A stretch of 64,000 bases of DNA. It comes from Parascedosporium putredinis (taxonomy: Eukaryota; Ascomycota; Sordariomycetes; Microascales; Microascaceae). Positions 24,101 through 36,300 of the stretch are shown in pieces. Where the stretch lies: the NCBI GenBank assembly GCA_949357655.1, contig CASHTG010000001.1, positions 682,001-746,000 of the forward strand, given 5' to 3'. The position numbers and the translations under genes are program-made. The notes beneath the pieces were generated by a model, which was given only the letters and a program-made list of their open reading frames with translations, ran no database searches and was not told the DNA's origin. How positions within the stretch are numbered: position 1 is the first letter of the stretch; each line of letters starts with the position of its first letter.

Positions 24101-25985
24101 ACTCTAAAATCCCGGTTTCCACTGTCCCAGATTCCACAGCGGACTTCCAAAACTGGGAGGTACGCAACCCCACTCGATCCTCGTTCAGCCCCTGAGGTCG
24201 ATCACCAACCGGACTGAGGGCCTGGGTCCACCTGCCGTGCGACGAGCAGCTTCCCCATTCACCACCCTCCAGCCCTCCTCTCTTGCCTTGCCCTCCCACC
24301 GCAAGCCTCAAGTTGATGCCCAACTGTGGGTCAGTAGCAAATTCTACCAAGTACAAGCATTAGCGTGCCGCGTAGAACGCAAAACTACTTTGTACAACTT
24401 GAGCAACTTGAGAAACTGGAGAGAAACCTGAGCAACATACAAAGTTGGGCCTAAATAAGGCAGGAAATAGATAGCATAGCACAAACGTAAGCTCATCAGT
24501 TTCGCATGGTCTCGCTCCACAACGCTCGAGATACAAAATACCTAGGTTTGTTTGGCTCGCGTGGATAGTGCATCTCACGCACGCAACATATGGAGGAAGG
24601 CGGAAGAGAGTAGAAATCAGTGTACTAGTTGGGGCACAAAAGACGAGAAAAATCCATTTCCTTTAAAGGGGCCTTCCCAATGGCCCAACAGTTCTACCTC
24701 TAGTATTACTCCCTCCTTTTCCCGGCGTGAGCCTCCAAGTCGTTGATCCAGGTTCTCAGCAAGTGCCATTCATGTCCCCCAAGGAAAGAAAAAAAAAAAA
24801 AGAACAAAAGGAAGGAACAGTAAAGGGTTCCGAAATGACCCGCCTTTCCCCGAATTCGGAGAAAGCCAAACGAGCCAAGCAAACAAACTGGCTGGACAAC
24901 AATGCAACAATGCCTGTGCCTGGGCCAGTGCCCACTAAACAAAAAATAAATAAAAATAAAAATCCAAAGCAAGTCAAAGGGACATGCGAATAAGAGACAC
25001 GCGGGGGCTTCACGGCTCTGCAAATCTTCCCAAGGTTCTAGTGAAATCCATTCAATGTTCCGTAGAGGGTATCATCTCTCGTATTCACGTACCAAAATTC
25101 TCCACCAGACCTGATCTTAAAACAAAGAAAATGACGAAGTAAAAAATAAAAATGAAAATAAGAGCCCCGAAACAGTTGGGACAAGACAAAAAAACCTGAA
25201 AATGGAAAAGGGGTGAGGGTGAGGGTGAGGGTAGCCAAAGTCGACAAGCCTGAGGTAGGGTGGCCAAAGCTACAGTGGCCGTGGATGCAAAGCCAGGCAA
25301 TGTAGTGAAAAATACACGACAGCAAGGGGGAATGGTTTCCCCGAGAGGCCAGCGAGGTAGGTAGTACAAGTATAATGTAGAAGAGAGTGGGGAAAATGGC
25401 CCGAGTACCGATATTGCAAATCGGACTAAGACGATGAAATCTTCGTTTTCCGTCTAGGAAAGTTAGAAGAGAGAGGAAAAGAAGGTGGCTTCTAGAATGA
25501 TAAGAAACTGTCCCCTCTGATCCAAACAAGCCACCGCTGTTGTGTTCACCCAGTATCGGGGCTGCCTGCCAAAGGGGCAGTGGGTAGAAAGCAGCATAGG
25601 CACCCTCCAGTTCAGACTGCTCGGTATAACAGCTTGATGGACCGAGCATGCACGAGTCAGAGGTCAACTCGTGCTGTCAAAAGTGGGGCTTCCTGTCCGC
25701 ACAGTGTTGGGAGGTAGACTGGCCGGATAGTGGATGGATACCCAGGCGCCACATCCTATTCTCATAGCCTAGACCAGCTCATAAGCCAGAGGTTGCGAAA
25801 GGGGTGCGCGTGCACGAGGGTGGCCGAAACCGAAAGATGCAGAGTGTCAGATTCCCCAGGTTCACTTCCCAGCCTACTGCCAAGGACAGGCGCATTGTCG
25901 TCATCGAGGCACACCCATTGGCATGTCCAGGTTCAAGTAGGTCCAGTGGGTAATAGGCAGTGAGCCTGATTCGGAAATATGTGCT
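18170..25985. other. 7.8-kb gene-poor tract between two convergent 3' ends
   Basis: No ORF here shows a recognisable domain, consistent codon bias or a believable splice model. Base composition is near 50% GC, without the AT richness expected of RIP-mutated repeats, and I see no terminal repeats or transposase motifs. Plus-strand pyrimidine tracts recur (18320-18420, 19135-19330, 23040-23170, 23560-23640, 23730-23880). From about 24.7 to 25.6 kb the pyrimidine bias moves to the minus strand. An A-rich stretch (24790-24965) and a GGGTGA repeat (25212-25240) are present. Non-coding transcripts or long untranslated regions are possible, but nothing proves them. Confidence 0.5.
25212..25240 (+). 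repeat. GGGTGA hexamer repeat
   Basis: Several GGGTGA units in a row within the gene-poor tract. It is not the fungal telomere unit (TTAGGG). Confidence 0.75.
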
Positions 25986-27309
25986 CTATGATGCACCGCT
26001 CGGACTGGAGTCGTAGAGGTCCAACGCTTCGGTAAGCACTGGGCATCATTACGATTGGTTAGCTGCATCGAACAAGCCGGTTAAAGATGGTTGACGGGGC
26101 TTTCGTAAAAGAATTGGGCGGGCCCGGGACACTCACCTGTAATGATTTGCTCTTCCCAGACCCCATACTGGTAGTCGACGAGTCCATGCCGCTCAACGCC
26201 GTCACAGAGCCGGACAAGCTCCTTGCCCATCTTCTCCATGTCATCCTTGGATAAGAGGGTCTCGGCTCCCTGAGGCTTTTGCTCCCCTTCTGCCATGTCT
26301 TTTTGCCGTTGTAACAGCCCTAGCCATGCATGATTGAAGTCGTTCCACAACTTGAGCCGATCTGCATGGAGGGTTCGGTCGTCCACATTGAGACCTGCCA
26401 ATCATAATCGTGCCCTGGTTAGCTTGTGGCCATGGACCAAAATGAGTTGGAAGGAGTTGGGGAGAGGATTTCCTGCATGTTGGTCCATGCTTTGCTGCAT
26501 ATCCTCGAATCAAAAAAGACCGGGGTCGGAGGGGCTTACCCAAATCCACTACTTGGCTCAAGAGCCAATTAGACAGCTCAAGAGTGTCTCACTTGCCCTT
26601 TTCAAGGATCCGCTCCGAATGTCCTGAAAGACTGTCGCCAATCGGGCTTGATAGTCGGCCCACCTCTCTTCCAGACCTGCCCCTGTCGCTGGCACTGAAT
26701 AGTCGGCTTCGTCCACACCGACACCAGACGCCGCAGTTTGTGAGCTCGCTAGTCCCGCCCCAGCCGAAGGCAACGTCCCCGAAAGCTGATATTTGTTGCG
26801 CTTGTTGGTAGGCTGCGCCTGATGACTGTGCCGCCGGTAATGCCGACGACGGCGTGGACGCTCCCCATCTGACTGGAAGTACTGGGGCACCTCGCTCGGC
26901 ATTATCGACATTGTCCCCGGTTGCCTACCTGGAAACTGCTGCGAGGCATCGTAAGGATTTTGGGCCGCGGCTTGGCCTACTGGATACATCATAGTTGGAT
27001 TGTAAGTGCCAAACGCTTGCTGCTGCCGGGCGTCCTGGTTGTAGTCTGAAGGCTGGTAAGGAGCCCGCCCTGGGCCATGTTTGCGCCAGAAAACGCTGCC
27101 GCCGAATCTTGATAATATCCCCCATAGTTGCTTGTGCCAGCCATCCCGCGACTTGCCGATGTGTTGAGGGGAGCGGGCCGAAAGCGCTCTGTTGCACTGC
27201 CAGCCATGTTGCGTCGTGAGGGCTGTTGATCTTGAAATGGATATCGGGAACTCTTTACACCGTGAACCGCTGATTCATTCTGCTTCGCGCCGCTTCCAGA
27301 ATCGTCCAT
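25986..27309 (-). CDS. Conserved ascomycete protein of unknown function, low-complexity N terminus
   Basis: About 360 residues after frame joining. I cannot name a function. The N-terminal two thirds are rich in Gln, Gly, Ser, Pro and Tyr (e.g. SNYGGYYQDSAA, DARQQQAFG) with a basic patch RPRRRRHYRRH. The C-terminal ~130 residues are regular and hydrophobic: LEERWADYQARLATVFQDIR, then LNVDDRTLHADRLKLWNDF, MEKMGKELVRLCD, and HGLVDYQYGVWEEQII. This resembles an uncharacterised family I know from filamentous ascomycetes. Exons are 27309-26540, 26394-26137 and 26038-25986; introns use GTAAGC and GTGAGT, and the last exon restores ALDLYDSSPSGAS then stop. Breaks: one G missing at 27068-27070 and one C missing near 26574-26576. 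The frame stays open upstream of ATG 27309, so an earlier start or exon is possible. Confidence 0.72.
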
Positions 27310-30300
27310 ACGCCCACGGGAATGACTTCGGGAGGCCGAAGCTTCTGTCTGAATGCCAAGTGCCGTGCCTACAGATACAGTGAGTAACTCGACCAGCCTG
27401 GACCAAGTGAGGGGAGGGAGACTGACGGCTCTAAGTTAGAGTGTGCAGTCTTCTCGTAAAGAGTTGCCGTTAAGGCGGAAATTTTTTTCTTTTCGTGGAG
27501 GGCTCTTTGGCTCTGGCGTAGCTCGATAGTGAAGCTGTTTAAAGGTGATAGATGACCCGGTTACTGGAGTCGACCAGCGTGGATCTGCTCGCACGGCGAA
27601 GCGGCAGGCGAGGGCGTACCTAGCAAGGCAGCCACGGGCAAGGGAGCCCCGAGGTAGCGCGTGATAGTGAGGACAGGAAGCCGGAGTAGAGAAGGTTGGT
27701 AGAATGACTCGTCGGCTCTACGAGGGCGAGTAACTGAGACGTCACTGGCCTGTTATGGGAAGAAGCGCAAAGAACAGCGGCCGGCCGGTGGTGGGGAGGT
27801 TTCCAGAATATATCTCCTAGCGGTACAGTTGAGATTGGGCTCAACCGCCGTAGTCAGGGGTCTCCCGCTCTCAAGAAGGCTGGTGGGGTGGTGTGGCGTG
27901 CGTTAGCCCATACAACAAGCCATGTTTTTTTCTTCTTCCTCTTTCTTCAGGAACAAGGAAGGTTTCAAAAGAATGGGGTAGGCGAGATGCTCGGCGTAGG
28001 GGTAGTGATAATTTCAGTCCGTTCCTCAACGCAAGACTATCCTAGTTATGTCTAACGCCACTTACAGATGAAGAAGGGTGTCCTAGTGGGGGAGGACGCT
28101 ATGCCCTACTGGATGTATTGCTGGTCAGATGAGGCAGACGCAATCTATCGTAGGAGGCTGACTCGTTGAATAGGCCGTGCACTTAAAACATTCCCTCTGA
28201 CGCTACACAAACAAGCTGTGATGCTCCTAGCAGTGGTGTGGCGAGCGAGCTGCGTTTCCACACAGACGATGGCGGCTAAGTGGCTGCTTGTAGACCTTTC
28301 TGTGGTGCGAAGAAGGGGTGCAAGAAAGACACTCGACGGGGCAACGGCGAGGTTAGGAGCGTGACAAAAAATATAGCGAGGAAAGCTGAGACTTGATGTC
28401 CTGAAACGGTTCAGTTTCTAGCTGAGGCAGTTGGGGACGGGTAAGGCGGGGATTGAGGTGTAAATGGTGCGAAAGAGGGTATAGATATAAGTGTTCGAAG
28501 ACCAAATGTTCTTATGAGACGCTCAGCGACTGTGGATTATCGCATGGCCAGAGTTAGCTAAAACATGGAATGTCTTTTGAGGCGGAATGGGATTAAGAGG
28601 ATTAGTGAGGTGAAATGTAAATGAAACGGGTGTTGCCCAGAAGGTAGGCGACGAGGGCGTCGGGAAAATGATAGAGTGCGAGGTCTGTAAGTAATCGCTC
28701 CAGCAGGCCCCACCACTCGGGCAGAAACATTGACGACGGACTGGAGACTACTCATAGGGCAAGATGGGGCGAGCCATTCGACTGGGCTAGATTGCAGTTG
28801 CGAAAGAGGCCTGCGCCTGCAAGAGATGGCTTGAAGAAATATACACCCATGTATTGGGTTTACTCCGTAACGATCCCGAAAGAGGGGATTCTAAGGGCAG
28901 AGTGGGGAGGGGGCGGCTAAGAATGGGGTGTGCATGTAAGACCAGGAGGGGAACGTGGTGGCCGATGGGCCATCTTGTGATGCGGAAAAAGAGAGACAGA
29001 GAAGTCGTGAGGGACTAGAAGAAAAAAGCAAGAAACTGGAAGCATGGAATCCGTGGCTTGCCTGATAGCAAGGATGGGGGCTGGAGTGAAGGAGGCATCG
29101 ATGTGGGTTGTACTGTACATGAAGGGTACGAAGCAATCGATGTACCGTACCGTGGCGAGGAAGTGGGGAGTGAAAGAGGAGGGAGTTTGGGATTGGAGAG
29201 GGAAGAAGCAGGCAAAATATCCGTGCTTGATGGCCTCCCACTATGAGGACCGGGATTAGGGAAGCACGCTCCGAGGCTGGCTGGCGAAAGATCCGAGCCG
29301 CTAAGCAAACCCTTGAATCTTTTAGAAGCCTGACCCTGGAAAGAGACGCGCACTGCGCTGATTGCAAGGCTGGAAATTGATCATTGATCCATGACGGGTG
29401 TTCTCCGTCAGGGCGAGTGAAAACTGATGGCTGATGTGCTCTTGACCTTGCGTTGGTTCGAACGAGTCTGGGGGCACTAGGGGAACCCGCATGCGGACTC
29501 AATTGTGTCATGGGGGAGATTGGCGTGTAAGTGCAGAATCATCCGAAGAACAAGATTGAAGGTGCGATACGAGGCAAAACTAGCGAGCTCAACGCCTGGC
29601 CAGGCACTTGTCTCCCAAGATGTTCATGGCATTGATTTATTCCCGCCCTGTCTCGCCTTTGTAATCTCGAGCCATTGCGACTAGCCGTGGGGCGAAGGGA
29701 AATAGGAAGGTGAAGGCGCGTCGACGGAGGTACTTGTTCCCCTTAAGACTAACCTCTGGTTTTTTAGCACCACAAGTTTTATTACGACTCGAGCTCTGTC
29801 CCAGGACAGTCAGCTTGGGCGGGGCACTCTTGCCCGTATAGTCGAAGAGTGGACTTTGTGGATTTCTTCGGGAGACTAGACAGCATGTATAGCTGGGGCT
29901 GGTCTAGCGGCCGGTTCGTTCAGAGGTGCCCTGGCTGATATCATTGGGTTCAATTAGCGACGCGTGGCGTTTTCATTTGGGAGAACGGGATCGCTCCATC
30001 AGTTCGTAGTTTTTAGTGCGATCTAATGTCGGGGAAAAAAGCGCACACTTGAGGATCTGCCCGGGGGCTCGAAGGCGTGGCCATTGAGGTCATTCATGGT
30101 GGTCTAAGTGGGAGGGCTGGGTATGGGTAACAGAAGTGATGTGGAGCACTATGATTGAAGCCATCGCAACCAGGCCAGTTCTAGAGAGCATGACTTCCAC
30201 GGGGACAGGACATGAGGAATGGGTTTCTTCTGCAACAGTAAAGACCACCGGGTGCAAGGTCTAGGAAAGAGCAGAGGGGAGGAGGGTGAGTGTGTTCCTC

Positions 30301-33300
30301 CCGGCCGAATAGAACGTATGCATGCAATTACTGCAGGTACGACGCATGGCTTGCGGTGGCCATTTCCTGTGTAGCAACTGGTCCACGCTAATCAAAGCAA
30401 TGCACGGGGAGGAACACTTGGGCTTGTCGCAGATGGGTCGTGGAAGAACATGGACGCATGACGGTGCTCGAGGCATTACAGTATCCGCGGTGGGTGGGAG
30501 GAGGAAATAACACAAGCAGGCGAGATGAGGATTGGCGAGATGGTGTTATGGAGGGCGGAGGGTGCAGGATGAGGGACAGGCGCATCAAAGCTCACTTACT
30601 AGCCTACTTGTAGATGTAATCAAGAGAGATTTGAAGTGCGCTTAAGACGGTGCTCGCAACTAGGGCACTAGCGGGTTCCGGTGACGGCTGAGAAAGGCAA
30701 GTAAGTACGAATGAGATAAGAGAGCACAGGAGGAGACTGGAAAACAGCGAAAATGGGTGTAGAAAGAGATTGGATAAATCAAGAGCCTTTTATTAAGAAG
30801 CTGAAGAAAAAAGCTGCGGCTAAGGGGAGAGAAGAGAAGAAGGAAATTTATGGACATCGACCAACCCAGGTCACCAAACCTGCGCAAGTGCTGTTTCTCT
30901 GGCGCGGCTCCTGTTTGGGGATATCGAGGACAACCTTGGTCGGAATGTTTTTTCTTCTTCTCTCTCACGGGGCCCTGGCGTGATCGCCCGCGTGGCTCAA
31001 ATCGGACCCGACACTCCCCAAACATTTCAAGGACTACAAAATGGTCGAACATCGATTGAATCGAGGCAGCCTACCCCTGCGACTTTAGATCAAGGTCGCG
31101 TGGTGGAGTGGACCTGGGACTAATATTCTGGCGGGAATTGGGGGCGGGGAGGGTGTAAGTGGCCGGCTCACGCACTATCCCCCAGGATACTTGTCGACAA
31201 GTCGGCTAAAGGATGTTTGGGTGAGAGAGAGAGGAGAGAGGAGGAAGTACGAGCCACAGTTCGAAGGAGAAAGGACGAGAGGGAGGGGTGAGGAATGGAG
31301 GGAGCTCTGGGGAATGCAATCCATGGCTCCCAGGCCGGTGAGTGCAAACAGTGGCCCGGAACCCAGCCGGCGAAATACAGCGAGAAAGAATTGCAAGCAA
31401 AAAGAGGGAGAAGAAAAAGAAAAAAAGAAAAAAGGACACGGGAAAAGGGCGTGCGGGGTTTGGTCTGGTTCCCTTTCGTCTCGAGTTCCGTCCCATGGAT
31501 GGGCAGAGACAAGCTTCGCGCGTGGGTGTTGCTCTACCCAAGGTATCGACGCACACACACACACGCGCACGCACACATACACCATACACACCTACACCTA
31601 CCTCACCCCTCGCGGTCGCTGTGCTTATGCGCGAGACAAGTTTTCGCGAGTACTAGCCAACCTAACCTTGGCCGCTAATCAAATTAATATTCATCTCTTG
31701 TAGCCACTCACTGCGCCTCTTCCCTACTCTCGAGGTCGAGGGAGTAGCACAGTCCAGGAGGGAAAAGGCACTCGTCTCCTACACGGACGCAAAGGATCCC
31801 CATAACATTTCCGTTTTGCTTCGAGGCTTGCAAACGGACTTGGCGGAACGAAGAATTTGAGGGCTACAGTGCTTCGTTTTACCTTTGTCGTTCTGTTTCG
31901 TTGTTGCCATGCTATCTGGAGTAGGATGCCCCCCTTCCTTCCACCTCGTTCTCTTGGGGGCGCGGGGCGGCTTGGCTAGTGGATGAGGAGAATGTTCGAA
32001 AGAGATTTCGAAAAGCGGGACTCGAGGTGATAACAGGGCCATGTTGTTCGTGAACGGGACAAGGGTCGGCTTGGCGACCGCGTGGAACCTTTGTCTGTTC
32101 CCTCTACTAGGACATGGGAGGGTGGATGTTTTGCGCAAAGGCGGCTTCGCCTCTGCGCCCTCTCCGCCCGCGATGCCATGTGGCTCGTTTCGTAGGTTGT
32201 ATAGCCAAAGTCGGCCTCCATTCTGCGCCTAAACTTTAAACTTGGCTGTGACGAGACTGGACCGGCTACCCATGCCCACTGTCCCCGTCTGAACAGGGAC
32301 CAGCATTGCCTGAGGATCAGAAGAGGCGGAACATTGAAGTGTTCGGTTCGGTCTAAATTCGGCTCTGAATCCCGCCCATTCTTTATCATCACTTAGTATT
32401 ACCTTTTTAAAACGTCTCCCGTCCTAGACCAAACCCACTCTTGCCTAGTCCGTCAAGGCTGACGGCCGGGGAAGCCGAGATCATGGGAGCGGGGTGGGAG
32501 GAGGTCGACGTGAAGTAGACGGAACGTGTTTATTACCTATTTGTCTTCCTTGGTCATAACGGACGCTATTCTTCTCGTGGTGGAGAGAGTATCCTGGGAT
32601 GCCATCTGTTATGTTTGTGTCCCTTGATGCCGTCATAGAAGAGCTATCCTCGTATTATTATTGTCTTTGCCTAGCTTGCGAGGTATCGTCTGGCGAGAGG
32701 TGGGGATCATCTTGCCGAGACACTGTAACCAACAATCAGGAAACAGCCGGCTCCCGCTTACATCTCTCCTTTCTGAGTCTGGGTCAGTCTTAGCTCCCGT
32801 CACATCTCGATATATTGAGTCGCCTATGGGTTCCTGTTATAAGACACGCGGAATCGCCCGAGGATTCGCGATCGCAAACAGCCTCCGACAACCCCATCAC
32901 AGGTTGCGCATCTCAGCTTTTAGAGACTTGGGCAAGAAGCCCAATCGCTCCACTCGAGTCTACTATATGGGGACTCGGCCCTCACGCCGTAATTATGCGG
33001 GTAGGTAGAAGCCCTGCTAGAACGTGAACGGCTTTTCAACGTTTTCCCTCCTCGGATAGCTGTGCGCTGCAGACTTGCTAGGGTTGCACCTTCGAGAACG
33101 AACGGGGAATGAGTATCAAAATAGGAAGCTCGCTTGGAGAGAAGTGATTGCATTATGAGTGGCTTGCCACTTGCCACAGGGGAGAAATGAGCCGTAAGGG
33201 GGATTTCAGAAATTTCCCGAAAACAAAAACAGCCCCTAAAATAGGGTCTTGAGGCCAGCCATGATAACATCAGTGTAAGCAGAAACTGATAACGTCGACC

Positions 33301-36300
33301 CCAAGCGAACAACGCGGTCTTGTTGGATCGGGTTTGTGTCCGGAAGGTGACAGCAATCAAAGAAATCAGGGGATCCTGCTCCTTCCGCTTGTTGCCCCCG
33401 CCCAATTGCTCAAGCTGCTATTATTAATGAGAGCCCCAGCTTCTTGCTGATGAGGTGAGAGCCTGAAAGAATTAAGTACCAGTACTCGAGAGAAAAGGTG
33501 AGCAGATGAGAGGATTGGTGGCGGGGTCTTGATGGTGTTGAAAGAAGAACCTTGAACCATGTCGGCAAGCAGGGGAAGGTGGAAGTTCATGGAGTGTCGT
33601 TGAAAGAAGCCGAGAATCCCTCAGCCAGAATGACCAGGGTTTTGGCTCCAATGAAACACAGCGGGCCCATTGATCAAGACCTTCCTTTCATTGAGTGGGG
33701 TTAAGTATCGCAAGCGGCATTGCAACGGTACCCTGAGACCCAATGTTGTAGCGTAGCCTCAAAAGGGAAAAAAAGAGGGTGTCCGGTCTGTGGGTATTAA
33801 CTGCAAGTTCAGTTCATGCTTGTGGCCGAGTGGTACCGGATTACCGCCCCACCCAGGACCACGTTAGCAGGCTCAGACTTCCTCCACTCCCGCTCCTTCG
33901 CCGCCCTGGTGTCCTGTTGTCCACTCTGTGTGGGCGGTATTCGTCGTTGTGGGACAGCATGTCTGTTCCGTGCAGGATGGGCCGCCTCGTGGCAGAGACA
34001 GAAGTACATCGCGGAATGTAGCAGAATAATTACCCCCATCACGAACAGGTGTGCCTAGATGCAGAGATCCATTATTATTATCGAAACCTGTGCATATGCT
34101 CTGTCAAGACTGCCGGCATGTGTCTCGAAACACTGCGCCAAGGAACAAGGTGCACGCCATGACCTGGTACTTCTCGTTGGCCCTCGTTTGGCTCTGCAAG
34201 TAATATTATGAACGATCAATCACCTTGCCTCGACCAAGCACACTAGCTCGCATTTCAAACATTTTATCCTGTGCATTCAAAGGTGGATTGAAAGATAAAT
34301 GAAAAGGAAAAAAATCGAAAAAGTGGGAGCAGGTAGAAGGTACATGGAGAGAAAATGCAAATACAGTAACTACTGGGTCAGTTTATCCAACAAGCCGCTT
34401 GTCGTTTATCTTGGGGCGTGGGCTGTCGGGAGCGCATCCGAAAGAGAGCCATCGTGTTGCTGTTGTGGCTCTCAACTTCTTGCCAAGAGGAATTAAAGCT
34501 CAGCTTGCTGGGGGCGGAGGGCACACAAGGAAGCGCAGCGGAGTTGTCGACGCAATCGATCACTAGTACCTGCAGGAATGGCATACGGGTCCATTTGGAT
34601 ACATCAAGGATGGACATCCCAGCGACAATTCTTCGCCCGGGGCAAAGCCGTGTCATCTTGTCTGCTGTTAACACTGCCACGTTTTCCTACATCTTACGTG
34701 TATGTCCAGTCCGGGGAATGACCGAAGGAAGGAGCTAGAGTGTCGACTGCGTTCGAAAGAGACGTTTATCGTGTGCACCTTCCCCCATGGCACAAAGAGA
34801 GGAGAAAATCTGACGTCCTCGATGCCTCGCCGGTTGGTCAACCAGGGTACTACTTGCCCCGAAATATGCTCAGAAAAATCCCGTTCCAGATGCGGCAGGC
34901 GCCGCTTCCAGAGCCGAAGCTCGAATGCCCTTTCGCTGGACATTGATCATGACAACCTCTCGATCTTTCCGCAACAAGAGGGGAAAAAAGGGAAAAACAA
35001 AATAGGGGGTGAGGAGGTTAAGGAGAAAGAGGATAAGAGAGTCTGGGGGCCCTTGGTAGGGCACTCGCTACCAGGCGGCGAGACTCAGCGGGAAGACAAT
35101 CTGGTCTCATAGGATGACGTGCATTATTTCTCAAGAGCCCCGAAGTTCGTCGTCTCCGGGGTGGCCCGCCATCATCTGTCCCCTTTGTACCATCCAGCCA
35201 ACCCGCGTCCTCCGAACTTGGCTCGGTTTTCAGTCGCTGCGTTTTGGTGCTCTAGAAAACGCGGAGGAGGATCGATGGTACGGAACACGACCTAGAACTC
35301 AACCTGTGTGAATAGCCCAGCTGCATTATACACTACACGAGCGCCCGCATCCAGTATCCCCATTCGGTTTGTTCTTCCCCAATTTTTTTCCCCTCTCAAG
35401 AACCTATTCTTGAATCCATGCAGTCTTGACAACCAGGGGCCGCAAGCTTTCCGTGTAATGGACTCAAGTCTAGGAGCGGGACTGGGGTATGTGATGCGAT
35501 GCTGCAAGTGACTTGTTTCACATCTGGGCGGCACAGGGGGCGGAACGCCTGGCGAAGGTTTGGCCGACCTTGAATAAAGTCGTGAGTCAAGCGAGCTTCC
35601 TGCCTACCCGCCGGGACGACAAGGGCACCAGTGCGGTACCTGGCGTATTGGACGCCAGTATCTCAGCCTAATAGTGATGGCCAGTCATCGCTAGGCCCGC
35701 GGATCCTAGATCAATTGATGCGACGGTTGCACTGAGGCGTCGATGTGGGCACAATTACGCGACTGCGGTGATCGTCACGATCCACCACTTTGCATGGAAA
35801 TCCAAGAGTCATCCGTTCTGCTGATATCATAGCGCAAGGCTTCGGTCGGGTGGGCCTCGACTGGGGCTGGCGAATTCTCCAGGCAACAGACTGGTCGTCT
35901 TCCTCAACGGGATGAGGGGCACAAAGGGGTGTTTGCATATGTTGAAGGGGGAATGTCGTGTGTGACTGCGACGGTATGCATCAGAGATAGGGCTATTAAG
36001 TCAAAGAATCTTATCTCTTTTTGGTCCTGTTCGATGGGTCCCAACCAGGTTTTAGTTACAGCGGCCGGCCTAGCCTGAAGCGCTCGGAACAGCAACACGT
36101 TGCCGGAAGTTGCTCGACGGCTATATGGCCATGGCAGCATACTGGATATATCGCGCGGAATAATTATACAAGCAATTAGGAAAGCAGGTTCTGAAACGCT
36201 GAGCTATGTCCTAAACCCCTCTCATCATTCGAGAACGTTTCTCCCTTCCACGTGGAACCTAGGTCTGTGCTCTCGCATCTCCCTCACATTGACAGGAAAA

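Noticed and set aside
25212..25240. Telomere-like GGGTGA repeats
   Set aside because: Not TTAGGG, too short, and inside a chromosome arm. A simple repeat is sufficient.
30261..30515. 84-codon minus-strand ORF with several Cys (CDKPKC, CSNC)
   Set aside because: Cys spacing fits no zinc-finger family and the ORF overlaps an equally open plus-strand ORF.
33821..33840. tRNA-like GTGGCCGAGTGGT (A-box of Ser/Leu tRNA)
   Set aside because: No GTTCGANTCC-type T-arm or closing acceptor stem within the next 100 bases.
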